Shown: positions 8,203-17,250 of the stretch, in pieces
Layout of the letters: the number at the start of each line of letters is the position of its first letter
Numbering within the stretch: the first letter of the stretch is position 1
Source: Pseudaminobacter sp040049255
GTDB lineage: Bacteria > Pseudomonadota > Alphaproteobacteria > Rhizobiales > Rhizobiaceae
Length of the DNA: 64,000 nucleotides
Direction: 5' to 3'
Assembly: GCF_040049255.1 (NCBI RefSeq)
Contig: NZ_JBDZDR010000004.1
Span: 186,001 to 250,000, forward strand
Position numbers and translations under genes: made by a program
The notes under the pieces: generated by a model
What the model was told of the DNA's origin: nothing
Seen by the model: only the letters and a program-made list of their open reading frames with translations
Databases searched by the model: none

Positions 8203-8679
8203 ATGAGACGCTATCTCTCGACACTCGCATGCTCGGCATTGCTCGGCATTGGCACGCTCTGCGGCACTTCCGCTTTCGCCGGGGTCATGGTTCCCGATAT
8301 CGCCCCGATGGCTGGGCCGAGCCAGGGCGGTCTTGACACGGCCCTGCTGATACAAAGGCCATCCGACGGCGCAAGCGGCCTTCAGTTCGTTCACGGCGGT
8401 GGCGGTGGCGGTGGCCATGGCGGCGGCGGCGGTATGGGCGGCGGCCACGGCATGGGTGGCCACGGCATGGGCGGAGGCATGGGTGGCAACTTCCACGGCA
8501 TGGGTGGTTTCCATGGCATGGGCGGCTTCCATGATGGCCGCTTTGATCATGGCCGCCACTTCCGCAACGATGGCTTCTTTAACGGTGGCGGCGCCTTCTT
8601 CGGATTCGGCCCGTGGTATCCTGTCTGCGACCCCTATTACGCTAACGTCTACGGGACCTGCTATCCGGGATACTACTGA
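8203..8679 (+). CDS. Secreted Gly/His/Met-rich protein
   Basis: A 158-residue protein with a clear signal peptide (1-26, cleavage after TSAFA). The start at 8203 has GGAGA five bases upstream; a longer frame from 8059 would add a non-signal leader and overlap the promoter. Residues about 65-115 are low complexity, built from G, H and M (MGGGHGMGG-like units, GMGGFH repeats), followed by an aromatic tail with two Cys (YPVCDPYY…GTCYPGYY) that could form a disulfide. The His/Met content suggests metal binding or a structural role in the envelope; neither is proved. The EcfG-type promoter upstream points to expression in stress or stationary phase. Confidence 0.7.
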   Translation: MRRYLSTLACSALLGIGTLCGTSAFAGVMVPDIAPMAGPSQGGLDTALLIQRPSDGASGLQFVHGGGGGGGHGGGGGMGGGHGMGGHGMGGGMGGNFHGMGGFHGMGGFHDGRFDHGRHFRNDGFFNGGGAFFGFGPWYPVCDPYYANVYGTCYPGYY

Positions 8680-8800
8680 TCGCGCCGGATCCCGCGCGCT
8701 ACCTGCCCAGACTTGCTAGGGGCAGCCAAGACACCGGAGCCCGCCACCTGGACACATGCGGCGGGCCCTCATGTTTGCGCGTCGGCGAAAGCCGAACGGT

Positions 8801-9616
8801 TCAGCTCTTTCGCTTCTTTCCGTTCGGGCGGATTATACCTTCCTGCTCCAGGCTCCGGCGCAGCAGACCGGCCAGGTCCTTCACGCTCTCCTTCGGGCGC
8901 GGGGCGGGCTTCGGCATCGCCTTGCCTGTGCGTTTCGACTCGACAAGTTTCCGCAGCGCGTCCTCGTACTCGTCCTCGAACTTTGATGGGTCGAAGTGGG
9001 TCGCCTTCTTGTCGATGAGCAGACTGGCGATCTCGGTCATGTCCGGGTCGATCTTCACGTCTTCAAGCTCCCCGAAGACCTTCGATGCTGGCACGACCTC
9101 CCTGGCGTCGCGCAGGATCGTCAGCAGGATGCCCTTGCCCAGCGGCTCCAGCAGAACGTGCCGCTCGCGTTGCCACAGCACGACCGTGGCGAGCGCGACC
9201 TTGTTCGTCTTGACCATCGCGTCCCGAAGCAGGCTGAACGGATCCGTGGAAGGCTTGTCGGCCGGCGAGAGGTAATAGGGCTTTTCGTAGTAGAGCGGGT
9301 CGACTTCGGTTCGGTCGACGAAGCCGTCAATGGTCATCACGTGTTGGGAAAGCGGCTTGAGGGCCGCGATTTCCTCGGGTTCGAGCAGCAGATATTCGTT
9401 CTTGTCGACCTCGTAGCCCTTGACCTGGTCGTCGGGCTCGACGGTCTTTTGGGTCACTTCGTCGACATAGGCGGCTTTGACCGGCTGCCGGGTCTTTCGG
9501 TTCAGGATCCTGAAATGGATCGTTTCCGCCTCGGTCCAGGCACCCGTCAGCCTCACGCCGCAGCTGACATTGCCAAGACGAAGAAAGCCCTTCCACAGGG
9601 ACCGCACGGCACTCAT
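8801..9616 (-). CDS. ku: Non-homologous end-joining protein Ku
   Basis: A 271-residue bacterial Ku homodimer subunit, which binds broken DNA ends and recruits ligase D. The sequence opens with the Ku beta-barrel start (WKGFLRLGNVSCGVRL), contains the conserved segment with VKGYEVDKNEYLLLEPEE, and ends in a short Lys/Arg-rich tail (NGKKRKS) typical of the minimal bacterial Ku. ligD is not in the window, so the partner ligase is elsewhere. ATG at 9616 has a GGAG ribosome site and an EcfG-type promoter 28 bases upstream. Rhizobia usually carry several ku paralogues; which one this is cannot be decided here. Confidence 0.93.
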   Translation of the reverse strand: MSAVRSLWKGFLRLGNVSCGVRLTGAWTEAETIHFRILNRKTRQPVKAAYVDEVTQKTVEPDDQVKGYEVDKNEYLLLEPEEIAALKPLSQHVMTIDGFVDRTEVDPLYYEKPYYLSPADKPSTDPFSLLRDAMVKTNKVALATVVLWQRERHVLLEPLGKGILLTILRDAREVVPASKVFGELEDVKIDPDMTEIASLLIDKKATHFDPSKFEDEYEDALRKLVESKRTGKAMPKPAPRPKESVKDLAGLLRRSLEQEGIIRPNGKKRKS

Positions 9617-9644
9617 GACACGCTACTCCACCACAGGGCTGGAG

Positions 9645-9669
9645 AACGGCTGCCTGCTTCAATCGTTCC
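9645..9669 (-). promoter_or_regulatory. EcfG-type promoter of ku
   Basis: Read on the minus strand, GGAAC (9669-9665), a 16-base spacer and CGTT (9648-9645) match the EcfG/RpoE2 consensus exactly. The -10 element is 28 bases before the ku ATG, giving a leader of about 20 bases with the GGAG ribosome site. The -35 box begins 8 bases beyond the 3' CCA of tRNA-Leu, so ku has its own promoter immediately after the tRNA gene. Confidence 0.75.
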
Positions 9670-9676
9670 GTTTTAC

Positions 9677-9761
9677 TGGTGCGGACGGCGGGACTCGAAC
9701 CCGCAAGGCCAGAGGCCGGCAGATTTTAAGTCTGCTGCGTATACCATTTCGCCACGTCCGC
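9677..9761 (-). tRNA. tRNA-Leu(UAA)
   Basis: 85 bases on the minus strand with encoded CCA end (revcomp of TGG at 9677-9679), discriminator A, acceptor stem GCGGACG/CGTCCGC, D-arm GGCGAAATGG, anticodon stem GCAGA/TCTGC around the loop CTTAAAA (anticodon UAA), a long variable arm (class II) and T-arm GGGTTCGAGTCCC. It reads UUA codons. No integrase or duplicated tRNA 3' end was seen, so it is not obviously used as an attachment site. Confidence 0.97.
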
Positions 9762-9867
9762 CTCGGCCGACACTGGTAAACATGCCGGGCGAGATTGCAA
9801 GCCCCGGCAATAGACGGGGCCCGGTGGGCAGGCGCGGTTGCTGACATCCGCAGCGATTGGCGGGTCG

Positions 9868-10719
9868 TTACTTGCCGTCGATGAAGTCGAGCACCGATTT
9901 GCTGTAGCCGTCCGGGTCCTGCAGCATGGCGAAGTGACTGACATCGGGAAGGATGATCAGCTTCGCGCCGGGAATCGCCGAGGCCATGTACTCGGTGTGC
10001 TCGCGCTTAATCGCCTCGTCATGGTCGCCGGCCACGATTGCCGTCGGTACGGTGATCTTCTCCAGTTGCTCCTTGGTCCAGGCCGGCTGGCTCGCCCACA
10101 TGTGGCTTATCTGCTCCAAGAAGGCGTCGTATTCATGTGGGGTCCTGGAGAGGCGGGCATAATCCTTGCCCGAGCGGTCGATATAGGCGGCAAAGGTCTT
10201 GTTGGTGAGCACGCCGGGATCGACGCCATCGGTGGTCACGTTTGCGGCTTGCGCATAGAGCCTGGTTAGCCGCTCGGGATGGTTCATGGCGATGTCAAGG
10301 CCGATGATGCCGCCATCGCTCCAGCCCACAAGCGCCGTCTTGTCGATCTTGAGGTGGTCGAGAAGGGCCAGATAGTCGGATGCCATCAGGTCGTAGCCGA
10401 AGGGCTGGTCATTACGGGTCGAGCGGCCGTGGCCGCGGCTGTCGGCAACGATCACCTTGTGCGTCTTCGACAGCGTGGCCACTTGGCTTGCCCAGATGTC
10501 GGCGTTGCCGAGCCCGCCATGGATCAGCAGGATCGGGTCGCCGGAGCCATAGACGGCATAATACATCTCGATGCCGTTGACCTTTGCAAAGCCGCTTTCG
10601 TTGGCCGGCGGCATGGGCGCCGGCTCGGGCAGGGTTTCCCAGCGCTCCAGCGCCTGGCAAGCGCCGGAGGAAAACAGGGTCAGCAACGCAAACGCCAGTG
10701 CAGTCCACAAAGCACGCAT
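9868..10719 (-). CDS. Secreted alpha/beta hydrolase
   Basis: A 283-residue alpha/beta-fold hydrolase with an N-terminal signal sequence (1-23). The start at 10719 is chosen over the ATG at 10731 because GGAGG lies five bases before it. Motifs: LLIHGG at 64-69 (oxyanion hole), nucleophile S134 in GWSDGG, Asp in AGDHDE, and His in DVSHFAML near the end, forming a complete triad. The family covers esterases, lactonases and peptidases, so the substrate is open. It faces away from the adenine deaminase gene and has no operon partner. Confidence 0.8.
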   Translation of the reverse strand: MRALWTALAFALLTLFSSGACQALERWETLPEPAPMPPANESGFAKVNGIEMYYAVYGSGDPILLIHGGLGNADIWASQVATLSKTHKVIVADSRGHGRSTRNDQPFGYDLMASDYLALLDHLKIDKTALVGWSDGGIIGLDIAMNHPERLTRLYAQAANVTTDGVDPGVLTNKTFAAYIDRSGKDYARLSRTPHEYDAFLEQISHMWASQPAWTKEQLEKITVPTAIVAGDHDEAIKREHTEYMASAIPGAKLIILPDVSHFAMLQDPDGYSKSVLDFIDGK

Positions 10720-10986
10720 TTCCGCCTCCATTGCGATGAAGCAGTGAAGTCACCGCCTTTGCGCAAAAAATGTCAATGGCCGCTCGCTGAAGGCCAAAGT
10801 TCCATGCGGGGAAGGCGGCCGGTAGACAGACGAATTCTGGCAGTGAAATTCATGACTTACCGGCCTATCCTGAATCAAAACATCTGCACGGAGCTGATTG
10901 CGCGTTCCGGCGGTGGAATTGCCGCCGGGTTGGCTGGTCAAATCGCTGAAGCCTTGGCACAGTCGGCGAAAGAGGAGCTGCATATC

Positions 10987-12798
10987 ATGGCCAAGAATCA
11001 GGCTTTCCACGCACCCAAACCCTGGTCGAAAATGGCGCCGACGCTTGTCGACGTTGCGATGGGGCGAAAGCCCGCCGATCTTGTCGTGCGCAATGGCCGC
11101 TGGGTGAACGTCCATTCCGGCGAGGTTATCCCGGGCACCGACCTGGCCATCAGCGGCGGGCGTTTCGCCTATTGCGGCCCGGATGCCAGCCACGCCATCG
11201 GGCAGGGCACCAAGCTCGTCGATGCCGGGGGGCGCTATCTCGTGCCGGGGCTGTGCGACGCGCATATGCATGTCGAAAGCGGCATGGTGACGGTGACCGA
11301 GTTCGCGCGGGCGGTGATCCCGCATGGCACCACCTCGATGTTCATCGACCCGCACGAGATCGCCAACGTGCTGGGTCTCGAGGGCGTGCGCCTCATGCAT
11401 GACGAGGCAATGGCCATGCCCATCAATGTGGGCGTGCAGATGCCTTCCTGCGTGCCTTCCGCGCCGGGGCTGGAGAATGCCGGTGCCTCGCTGCAGCCGG
11501 AGGACGTCGCCGAGGCCATGACCTGGCCAAACATCGTCGGGCTCGGAGAGGTGATGAACTTTCCGGGCGTTGCCGCCAACGACCCTGTCATGGTGGGCGG
11601 CATTGCCGAAACGATGAAGGCTGGAAAGACCGTCGGCGGTCACTATGCGTCGCCGGATCTCGGCCGGCCCTTCCACGGCTATGTCGCCGGCGGGCCGGAG
11701 GACGACCATGAAGGCACGCGCGTTGAAGACGCTATCGCACGCGTGCGCCAGGGCATGAAGGCCATGCTGCGCCTCGGCTCGGCCTGGTACGACGTCGCCA
11801 CCCAGATAAAAGCGATGACGGAACAAGGGCTTGACCCGCGCAACTTCATCCTCTGCACCGATGACAGCCATTCCGGCACGCTGGTGCATGAGGGGCACAT
11901 GGACCGCGTCGTGCGCCACGCCATCGCCCAAGGGTTGAAGCCCGTCACGGCGATCCAGATGGCCACGATCAACACCGCGCAGCATTTCCGGATGGAGCGC
12001 GAGCTGGGCTCCATCGCGCCCGGACGCCGCGCCGATTTCCTGATCGTTTCCGACCTGGCGGAAATGAAGATCGACGAGGTTTATGGCCGCGGGGTGCGGC
12101 TGGCCAAGAGCGGAAAGCTGGAAGTCGATATCCGCGCCTACGACTATCCGGAGAGCGCCAAGAACACGGTCAAGCTCGGCAAGCGACTGGAGGCGCGCGA
12201 CTTCGACATCGAGGCGCCCGAAGGCGCCAACGAGGTCCGGGTGCGCGTCATCGGCGTCATCGAGAACCAGGCGCCGACGCGCGCGCTCGAGGCCGACCTC
12301 TCGGTCGAGAATGGGCTCGTCGCCATGGACCGCCCCGGCGATGTCTGCCAGATCGCGCTGGTGGAACGCCATCGCGGCACCGGCAGCGTCACCAACGGTT
12401 TTGTCTCTGGCTTCGGCTATATGCAGGATTGCGCGCTTGCCTCCACCGTGGCGCATGACAGCCATCACATGATCGTGGTGGGCACCAACAAGGAGGATAT
12501 GGCCGCGGCCGCCAACCGCCTTGGCGAGATCGGCGGCGGTGTCGTTCTCTATTCCAAGGGCAAGGAACTGGCGGCGGTGGAAATGCCGATCGCCGGCCTG
12601 ATGTCGGACGAGCGCGCCGAAATCGTCGCGGAAAAGGCCGAGAAGCTGGTGGAGGCCATGCGCGCAATGGGGTGCACGCTCAACAACGCCTATATGCAGC
12701 ACTCGCTGCTGGCGCTGGTGGTGATCCCCGAACTGCGTATCTCCGACGTCGGCATCATCGACGTGACGAAGTTCGAGAAGGTCGACCTGTTCGTCTGA
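10987..12798 (+). CDS. ade: Adenine deaminase
   Basis: A 603-residue amidohydrolase that deaminates adenine to hypoxanthine in purine salvage, cytoplasmic. Metal ligands are visible as H93 and H95 (LCDAHMHVES), E188 (GLGEVMN), H219 (GGHYASP) and the TDD pair near 291-293 (CTDDSHSG); the C-terminal domain contains the family's SHHMIVVG segment. ATG at 10987 has GAGGAG nine bases upstream. The frame extends upstream (ATG at 10852 in frame), giving 45 extra residues unlike the family, so the shorter start is preferred. It converges with the lipoprotein hydrolase gene downstream with 33 bases between them. Confidence 0.92.
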   Translation: MAKNQAFHAPKPWSKMAPTLVDVAMGRKPADLVVRNGRWVNVHSGEVIPGTDLAISGGRFAYCGPDASHAIGQGTKLVDAGGRYLVPGLCDAHMHVESGMVTVTEFARAVIPHGTTSMFIDPHEIANVLGLEGVRLMHDEAMAMPINVGVQMPSCVPSAPGLENAGASLQPEDVAEAMTWPNIVGLGEVMNFPGVAANDPVMVGGIAETMKAGKTVGGHYASPDLGRPFHGYVAGGPEDDHEGTRVEDAIARVRQGMKAMLRLGSAWYDVATQIKAMTEQGLDPRNFILCTDDSHSGTLVHEGHMDRVVRHAIAQGLKPVTAIQMATINTAQHFRMERELGSIAPGRRADFLIVSDLAEMKIDEVYGRGVRLAKSGKLEVDIRAYDYPESAKNTVKLGKRLEARDFDIEAPEGANEVRVRVIGVIENQAPTRALEADLSVENGLVAMDRPGDVCQIALVERHRGTGSVTNGFVSGFGYMQDCALASTVAHDSHHMIVVGTNKEDMAAAANRLGEIGGGVVLYSKGKELAAVEMPIAGLMSDERAEIVAEKAEKLVEAMRAMGCTLNNAYMQHSLLALVVIPELRISDVGIIDVTKFEKVDLFV

Positions 12799-12831
12799 GC
12801 GGCGGCCAGCCGCTTCGGAGAGTTTGGCGGC

Positions 12832-14007
12832 CTACGTCTTTGGGCCGCCAACCACAACACTCATCACCTCGAACGGCGTGGTGATGACGATTTCGGCGGC
12901 GGAGGTGATCGTCTGGGTGATGCCGCCGGCGAGCGTTCCCAGCCGATCCCCCACACCGCGTTCGCCGGTGCCCAAACCGGCATCCTCGTGGAGCTTGTCG
13001 CCCAGAAGCTTCACCAGAACCGGGTTGTCGGCGAACTTGGTGTGGTTCAGCGAGTCGCCGGCGGAAACCTGGCTGAGATCCACGACCGTCACGCCGAGGC
13101 TCGCAATGTCGGCGGCATCCTTGTAGCCGCCGAGCCGCGGCTTGTTGCCGGCAATGATGCGCGACACTTCCAGTGCGCGGTCGTCACCCGACAGAAGCAG
13201 GAAGAATGGCTTGTCGGGCTTGCCGTAGCGACGCATCTGGCTCTTGAACACGTCGACATCGATATCAGGCGAGGCCAACACCACGTCGCCAAGACGGTCG
13301 CCCAGGTCGGGGTCGCCAGCAGCGGCGAGCTGCCGCAACGCTTCCATCGTCACCCAGTTGCCCATCGAATGGGCGATGATATCGATGCGCTTGGCGCCGG
13401 ATCTGGCCACCAGCCGCAGCGTCTCTTCCAGCGCGTCGCGGGCGGCGGTGGCGCTGTTGGTGTCGTAGACGTAATCGACCACTTTGCCGCTGGAGGCCCA
13501 GGAGAACAGAACCGGCGTGCCGGAATAGCCGGAATCGTGCGCGATCTGCGTCAGGCGATAGACGGCGCTGTCGAAGGCGGTGTTGTAGCCATGCACGAAA
13601 ACCAGCGCGCGGCCGCCCCGCGAGCTGATGTCTGCGCGCAGGGATTTTGAGAACTCTTCGGCCTTGTCGAAGGTCGAGACCTTTTCCGCGATGAAATATT
13701 TCGCGGGGTCGGGGCTTTGGCCGCGCTTCCGGCGCTCGATGTTTCCCGGCTTGTGGCCGGCCGGAACCGTTATGTCCACGCGTGCGAAGCTGACCGTGGG
13801 CGCGCGCTCGCCCGCATAGACTTCCTTGCGGTCTGTAGCCTTTGCGCGCGTGGTGGCCACGAATATTTCATGACGGCCCGCGATGGCGCCCGCGGGAGCC
13901 TCCACGACACGGCTGCTGACCAGTTCGCGCATATCCTGGCCGGCACAGCCCGAGATGAGCATAGCCAGCGCAATTGCGCCCAACCCCGCCGCCACACTTC
14001 GAGACAT
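12832..14007 (-). CDS. Lipoprotein alpha/beta hydrolase, DUF900 family
   Basis: A 391-residue protein with a lipoprotein signal (LISGC, lipid Cys at 21), so membrane-anchored and exported. The DUF900 core shows VFVHGYN at 136-142, a nucleophile Ser in IIAHSMGNW (S214), and LLLSGDDRAL and SLNHTKF later for Asp and His. The N-terminal stretch HEIFVATTRAK is typical of this family. Two adjacent ATG codons (14010 and 14007) compete; the second has better spacing from GGAG. The family is widespread in rhizobia but has no settled substrate. Confidence 0.8.
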   Translation of the reverse strand: MSRSVAAGLGAIALAMLISGCAGQDMRELVSSRVVEAPAGAIAGRHEIFVATTRAKATDRKEVYAGERAPTVSFARVDITVPAGHKPGNIERRKRGQSPDPAKYFIAEKVSTFDKAEEFSKSLRADISSRGGRALVFVHGYNTAFDSAVYRLTQIAHDSGYSGTPVLFSWASSGKVVDYVYDTNSATAARDALEETLRLVARSGAKRIDIIAHSMGNWVTMEALRQLAAAGDPDLGDRLGDVVLASPDIDVDVFKSQMRRYGKPDKPFFLLLSGDDRALEVSRIIAGNKPRLGGYKDAADIASLGVTVVDLSQVSAGDSLNHTKFADNPVLVKLLGDKLHEDAGLGTGERGVGDRLGTLAGGITQTITSAAEIVITTPFEVMSVVVGGPKT

Positions 14008-14127
14008 CATTTGCTCCGGCCCATCCCCGGCTACCTGATAGCCGCTGGCGCTCGCAGGGTCCAGCCAGGCAGAGGGCGCCGCCAAGCGTGGGCAGGTCGG
14101 GTGTTGCAGCCGGGAGACGGGCGGCCG

Positions 14128-15585
14128 TCAGCGTCCCCAGAAGGTCGGGGTGAAGATGACCAGCACGGAAAGGATCTCGAGACGGCCAAGCAGCATGGCA
14201 GCCGAGAGAATCCACTTCGCGGCATCTGGCAGCGTCGCGAAATTGCCCACCGGGCCGATGATCTCGCCCATGCCGGGACCGACATTGGTCAACGCTGTCA
14301 GGGCGCCGGTTATGGCGGTCATGAGGTCCAGGCCGGTTGCCGCAAGCAGGATTGTGCCGATGGCCCACAGAACAAGGAAGGCAGCGATGAACAGAACCAC
14401 GCTGCGTTGCATGTCCTCGCTTATCGTGCGGTCACCATAGCGCACAGGCTGTACCGTGTTGGGATAGATCAGGCGGCGAAGCCCGTTCGCCATCAGCTCG
14501 AACAGGATGAGGAACCGATAGGCTTTGATGCCGCCGGTGGTCGAGCCAGAGCAGCCGCCCAGGAAAGTGGCGACGAACAGGCAGGCAACGGCAAACGGCC
14601 CCCACTTCGTATAATCGTCGCTGGCGAAGCCGGTGGTGGTGATGATCGAAATGAAGTTGAAGGTCGAGTGGGTGAGGGCGTCGAAGAAGGGAATGCCGAG
14701 CTTCACTCGCAGATAGATCGCAACCGACAGGGCGAAGACGACGCAGTAGCCGGCGAAGACGCGGATCTGCGGATCCCTCAGGGCGTCGGTGCGGCCGCGC
14801 ACCACGAACAGGATCATGATCGAGAACGGCAGGCCGCCGATGAACATGAAGATGGAGGCGATCCACAGGATCGATGGCGTGTTGGTATAGCGCGCAAAGG
14901 AGGTGTCGTGGGTCGACATGCCGCCGGTGGCAAGGGTCGACATTGCATGGTTGATCGCGTCGAAGCCCGTCATGCCCGCCGCGGCGTAGCAGATGGCGCA
15001 TATCGTCACCAGCGACGTGTAGATGACGATGAGGCTGAGCGCGAAAGTGTGGAATCGCGCGAAGGGACGGTCCTCGATGTCGGACGACTCGATCTTGAAA
15101 TAGGACACGCCGCCGATGTTGAGGAAGGGCAGCAGGAAAAGGCCGAGTGCGATGACCCCGAGGCCGCCAATGAATGTCAGCAGCGAGCGCCACAGCAACA
15201 GGCCGGGCGGCGCCTTATCCAGCCCGTTGATAACGGTCGAGCCGGTGGTGGTGATGCCCGAGACGGATTCGAAGAACGCGTCGGCAAGGCTCAGCCCGAG
15301 CGACGAGGCCAGAAACGGCACCGCCCCGGCAATGGCCAGCGTGAGCCACAGCAGGTTGACCAGAAGGAACCCGAAACGCGTGGTGGCCTGCGGCGGGCGC
15401 CCCTGCGTCGCCAGCGCAACCGCCATGGCAAGCCCGCCCATGAACAGGGCGGAGAACGCGAAGGCGCGCCAGTCCTTGCTGCCGTAATAGAGATCGACCG
15501 CCGCCGGAATCAGCATCGCGGCAGAGAGATACATGGCGAAGATCGCAGCAACGTGGATCGCGGCGCGAACGGCGGTTCTATTCAC
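14128..15585 (-). CDS. trkH: Trk-type potassium transporter membrane subunit
   Basis: A 485-residue polytopic inner-membrane protein of the TrkH/KtrB superfamily, importing K+ with a cytoplasmic TrkA partner (not in the window). Four pore-loop signatures are visible in order: SGITTTGST, STLATGGMST, SIITTTGFA and LTNVGPGMG, each with the filter Gly. The GTG at 15585 is chosen as start because it gives the usual TrkH length and has AGGG upstream; the open frame reaches back to a TTG at 15636. It is divergent from threonine ammonia-lyase. Confidence 0.85.
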   Translation of the reverse strand: MNRTAVRAAIHVAAIFAMYLSAAMLIPAAVDLYYGSKDWRAFAFSALFMGGLAMAVALATQGRPPQATTRFGFLLVNLLWLTLAIAGAVPFLASSLGLSLADAFFESVSGITTTGSTVINGLDKAPPGLLLWRSLLTFIGGLGVIALGLFLLPFLNIGGVSYFKIESSDIEDRPFARFHTFALSLIVIYTSLVTICAICYAAAGMTGFDAINHAMSTLATGGMSTHDTSFARYTNTPSILWIASIFMFIGGLPFSIMILFVVRGRTDALRDPQIRVFAGYCVVFALSVAIYLRVKLGIPFFDALTHSTFNFISIITTTGFASDDYTKWGPFAVACLFVATFLGGCSGSTTGGIKAYRFLILFELMANGLRRLIYPNTVQPVRYGDRTISEDMQRSVVLFIAAFLVLWAIGTILLAATGLDLMTAITGALTALTNVGPGMGEIIGPVGNFATLPDAAKWILSAAMLLGRLEILSVLVIFTPTFWGR

Positions 15586-15811
15586 GGAAAGGACCCTGGT
15601 TACTCGGAAATCCCCGTTCCATGAACGTGGCGACAAGGTGACGGGGCGGCGACAGTGGCGTCATCTTGGCCAATATGCAATAGGCGGAACCGGCCATCGA
15701 CAGCTACGTGTCGTTGCGGCCAGGCGATGGCGGCAGTTGTCGTATTCGCATATGCCGGCGCCGGCGTTGACCTCCGCGTGGCGCCTTCGACCAGAATGGA
15801 GCGATTTGGCG

Positions 15812-17068
15812 ATGACGAATTTTGTCGAGCGGGTGGATGACGCGACCCGCACACTGCGCGAGCTGTTTGCCGAAACGCCGCTTCAGGAAAATGCATATCT
15901 GTCGCGCAAGACTGGCGCCCACATCTTCCTGAAGCGCGAGGACCTGTCGCCGGTGCGCTCCTACAAGATCCGTGGCGCCTTCAATTTCTTCCGCAAGGCG
16001 CTCGCCGGCGGCAGCCGAGCCGAACTGTTTGTCTGTGCTTCGGCCGGCAACCACGCGCAGGGCTTCGCCTATGTCTGCCGCCATTTCGGCAAGAAGGGCG
16101 TCGTCTTCATGCCGGTGACCACCCCACAGCAGAAGATCGACAAGACGCGGCTGTTCGGCGGCGAGTTCGTGGAAATCCGGCTGGTCGGCGACTTCTTTGA
16201 CGATTGCTACCGCGCGGCCATCGAATTCACGGAAACGTCGGGTGCGCATCTGGTGCCGCCCTTTGACCACAAGGACATTATCGAGGGGCAGGCGAGTGTC
16301 GCCGCTGAAATCGCATCGCAGATGCCCGATGGGCGCGAGCCCGACATGATGTTCCTGCCAATCGGCGGCGGAGGCCTGGCCGCGGGCGTCACCCACTATA
16401 TGCGCGAGAAAGGAGCCGCCACGCGCTTCGTGTTCTGCGAACCGTTCGGCGCACCAAGCCTCAAGGAAGCGCTGAAGCTGGGCAAACGGGTGAAACTCGA
16501 CAAGGTCGACAATTTCGTCGACGGCGCGGCGGTGGCCGAAATCGGCCGCGAACCGCTGCGCTACCTCAAGGAGTTTGACGAAGCCTCCGTCAGGCTCGTT
16601 CCGGAGAACCGGCTGTGTGCGACGATGATCGAGATGCTCAACGTCGAGGGCGTCGTGCTGGAGCCGGCTGGTGCGCTCTCCATCGATGCGCTCAAGGATT
16701 TTCCCAAGAAGGAAATCAAGGGCAAGACCATCGTGCTCGTGATCTCGGGCGGCAATTTCGATTTCGAGCGCCTGCCCGATGTGAAGGAGAGGGCGCTGCG
16801 CTTCGAGGGCCTGAAGAAGTATTTCATCTTCCGCTTCCCGCAGCGTCCGGGCGCGCTGCGCGATTTCCTTGAGCTTCTCGGTCCCGACGATGATATCTCC
16901 CGCTTCGAGTATCTGAAAAAGTCGGCTCGCAACTTCGGCTCGGTGCTGATCGGTATCGAAACCAAGGACGCCCGCAATTTCGCGGTGCTGGCGAAGCGTT
17001 TCCATGAAGCGGGCTGGGCTTACCAGGACATCACAGAGAACGAGACACTCGCCGAATTCATCATTTGA
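15812..17068 (+). CDS. ilvA: Threonine ammonia-lyase (threonine dehydratase)
   Basis: A 418-residue PLP enzyme that converts threonine to 2-oxobutanoate and ammonia, the first step to isoleucine. PLP lysine is K52 in SYKIRGAFN; the phosphate-binding loop is GGGG at 185-188. After about residue 330 a single ACT-like regulatory domain follows (YFIFRFPQRPGALRDF), which makes it the short biosynthetic form usually subject to isoleucine feedback. ATG at 15812 follows a GGAG ten bases upstream. The divergent trkH promoter region is shared. A weak hairpin 16 bases after the stop may end the transcript. Confidence 0.9.
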   Translation: MTNFVERVDDATRTLRELFAETPLQENAYLSRKTGAHIFLKREDLSPVRSYKIRGAFNFFRKALAGGSRAELFVCASAGNHAQGFAYVCRHFGKKGVVFMPVTTPQQKIDKTRLFGGEFVEIRLVGDFFDDCYRAAIEFTETSGAHLVPPFDHKDIIEGQASVAAEIASQMPDGREPDMMFLPIGGGGLAAGVTHYMREKGAATRFVFCEPFGAPSLKEALKLGKRVKLDKVDNFVDGAAVAEIGREPLRYLKEFDEASVRLVPENRLCATMIEMLNVEGVVLEPAGALSIDALKDFPKKEIKGKTIVLVISGGNFDFERLPDVKERALRFEGLKKYFIFRFPQRPGALRDFLELLGPDDDISRFEYLKKSARNFGSVLIGIETKDARNFAVLAKRFHEAGWAYQDITENETLAEFII

Positions 17069-17083
17069 ACTGGCGCAGCCGAC

Positions 17084-17107
17084 AAGACCTCCACGGGTCT
17101 TCTTTCG
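17084..17107 (+). terminator. Weak hairpin after ilvA
   Basis: AAGACC (17084-17089), loop TCCACG, GGTCTT (17096-17101), then CTTTCG. The stem is only six pairs and the T tract is interrupted, so it may be a partial or Rho-assisted terminator. Confidence 0.35.
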
Positions 17108-17250
17108 CACTGCAACATATATTGGTTGCTTTTTCCGGCCGAATGGGCCATATGCGGCAACATGGGCGCTTGGGCCGGGATTCCGGCTTTCCCGACAGAT
17201 GGGACAGGTTGCGTCTGCTTTCCTCCGTTTTGATCGAGAGATCACCGGAG

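Noticed and set aside
8400..8550. Repeated GGCATGGGTGG-type units that might look like a CRISPR or satellite array
   Set aside because: They encode a continuous Gly/Met/His-rich protein segment, with irregular units and no spacers.
9677..9761. tRNA-Leu as an integration site
   Set aside because: No integrase, no duplicated tRNA 3' segment, and core genes on both sides.
10750..12702. 650-codon minus-strand frame opposite adenine deaminase
   Set aside because: Shadow of ade in a high-GC genome; protein-like motifs only on the plus strand.
13717..15624. 635-codon plus-strand frame opposite trkH
   Set aside because: Composition is Gln/Glu/Arg/Gly/Asp-rich and repetitive, a mirror of hydrophobic trkH codons.
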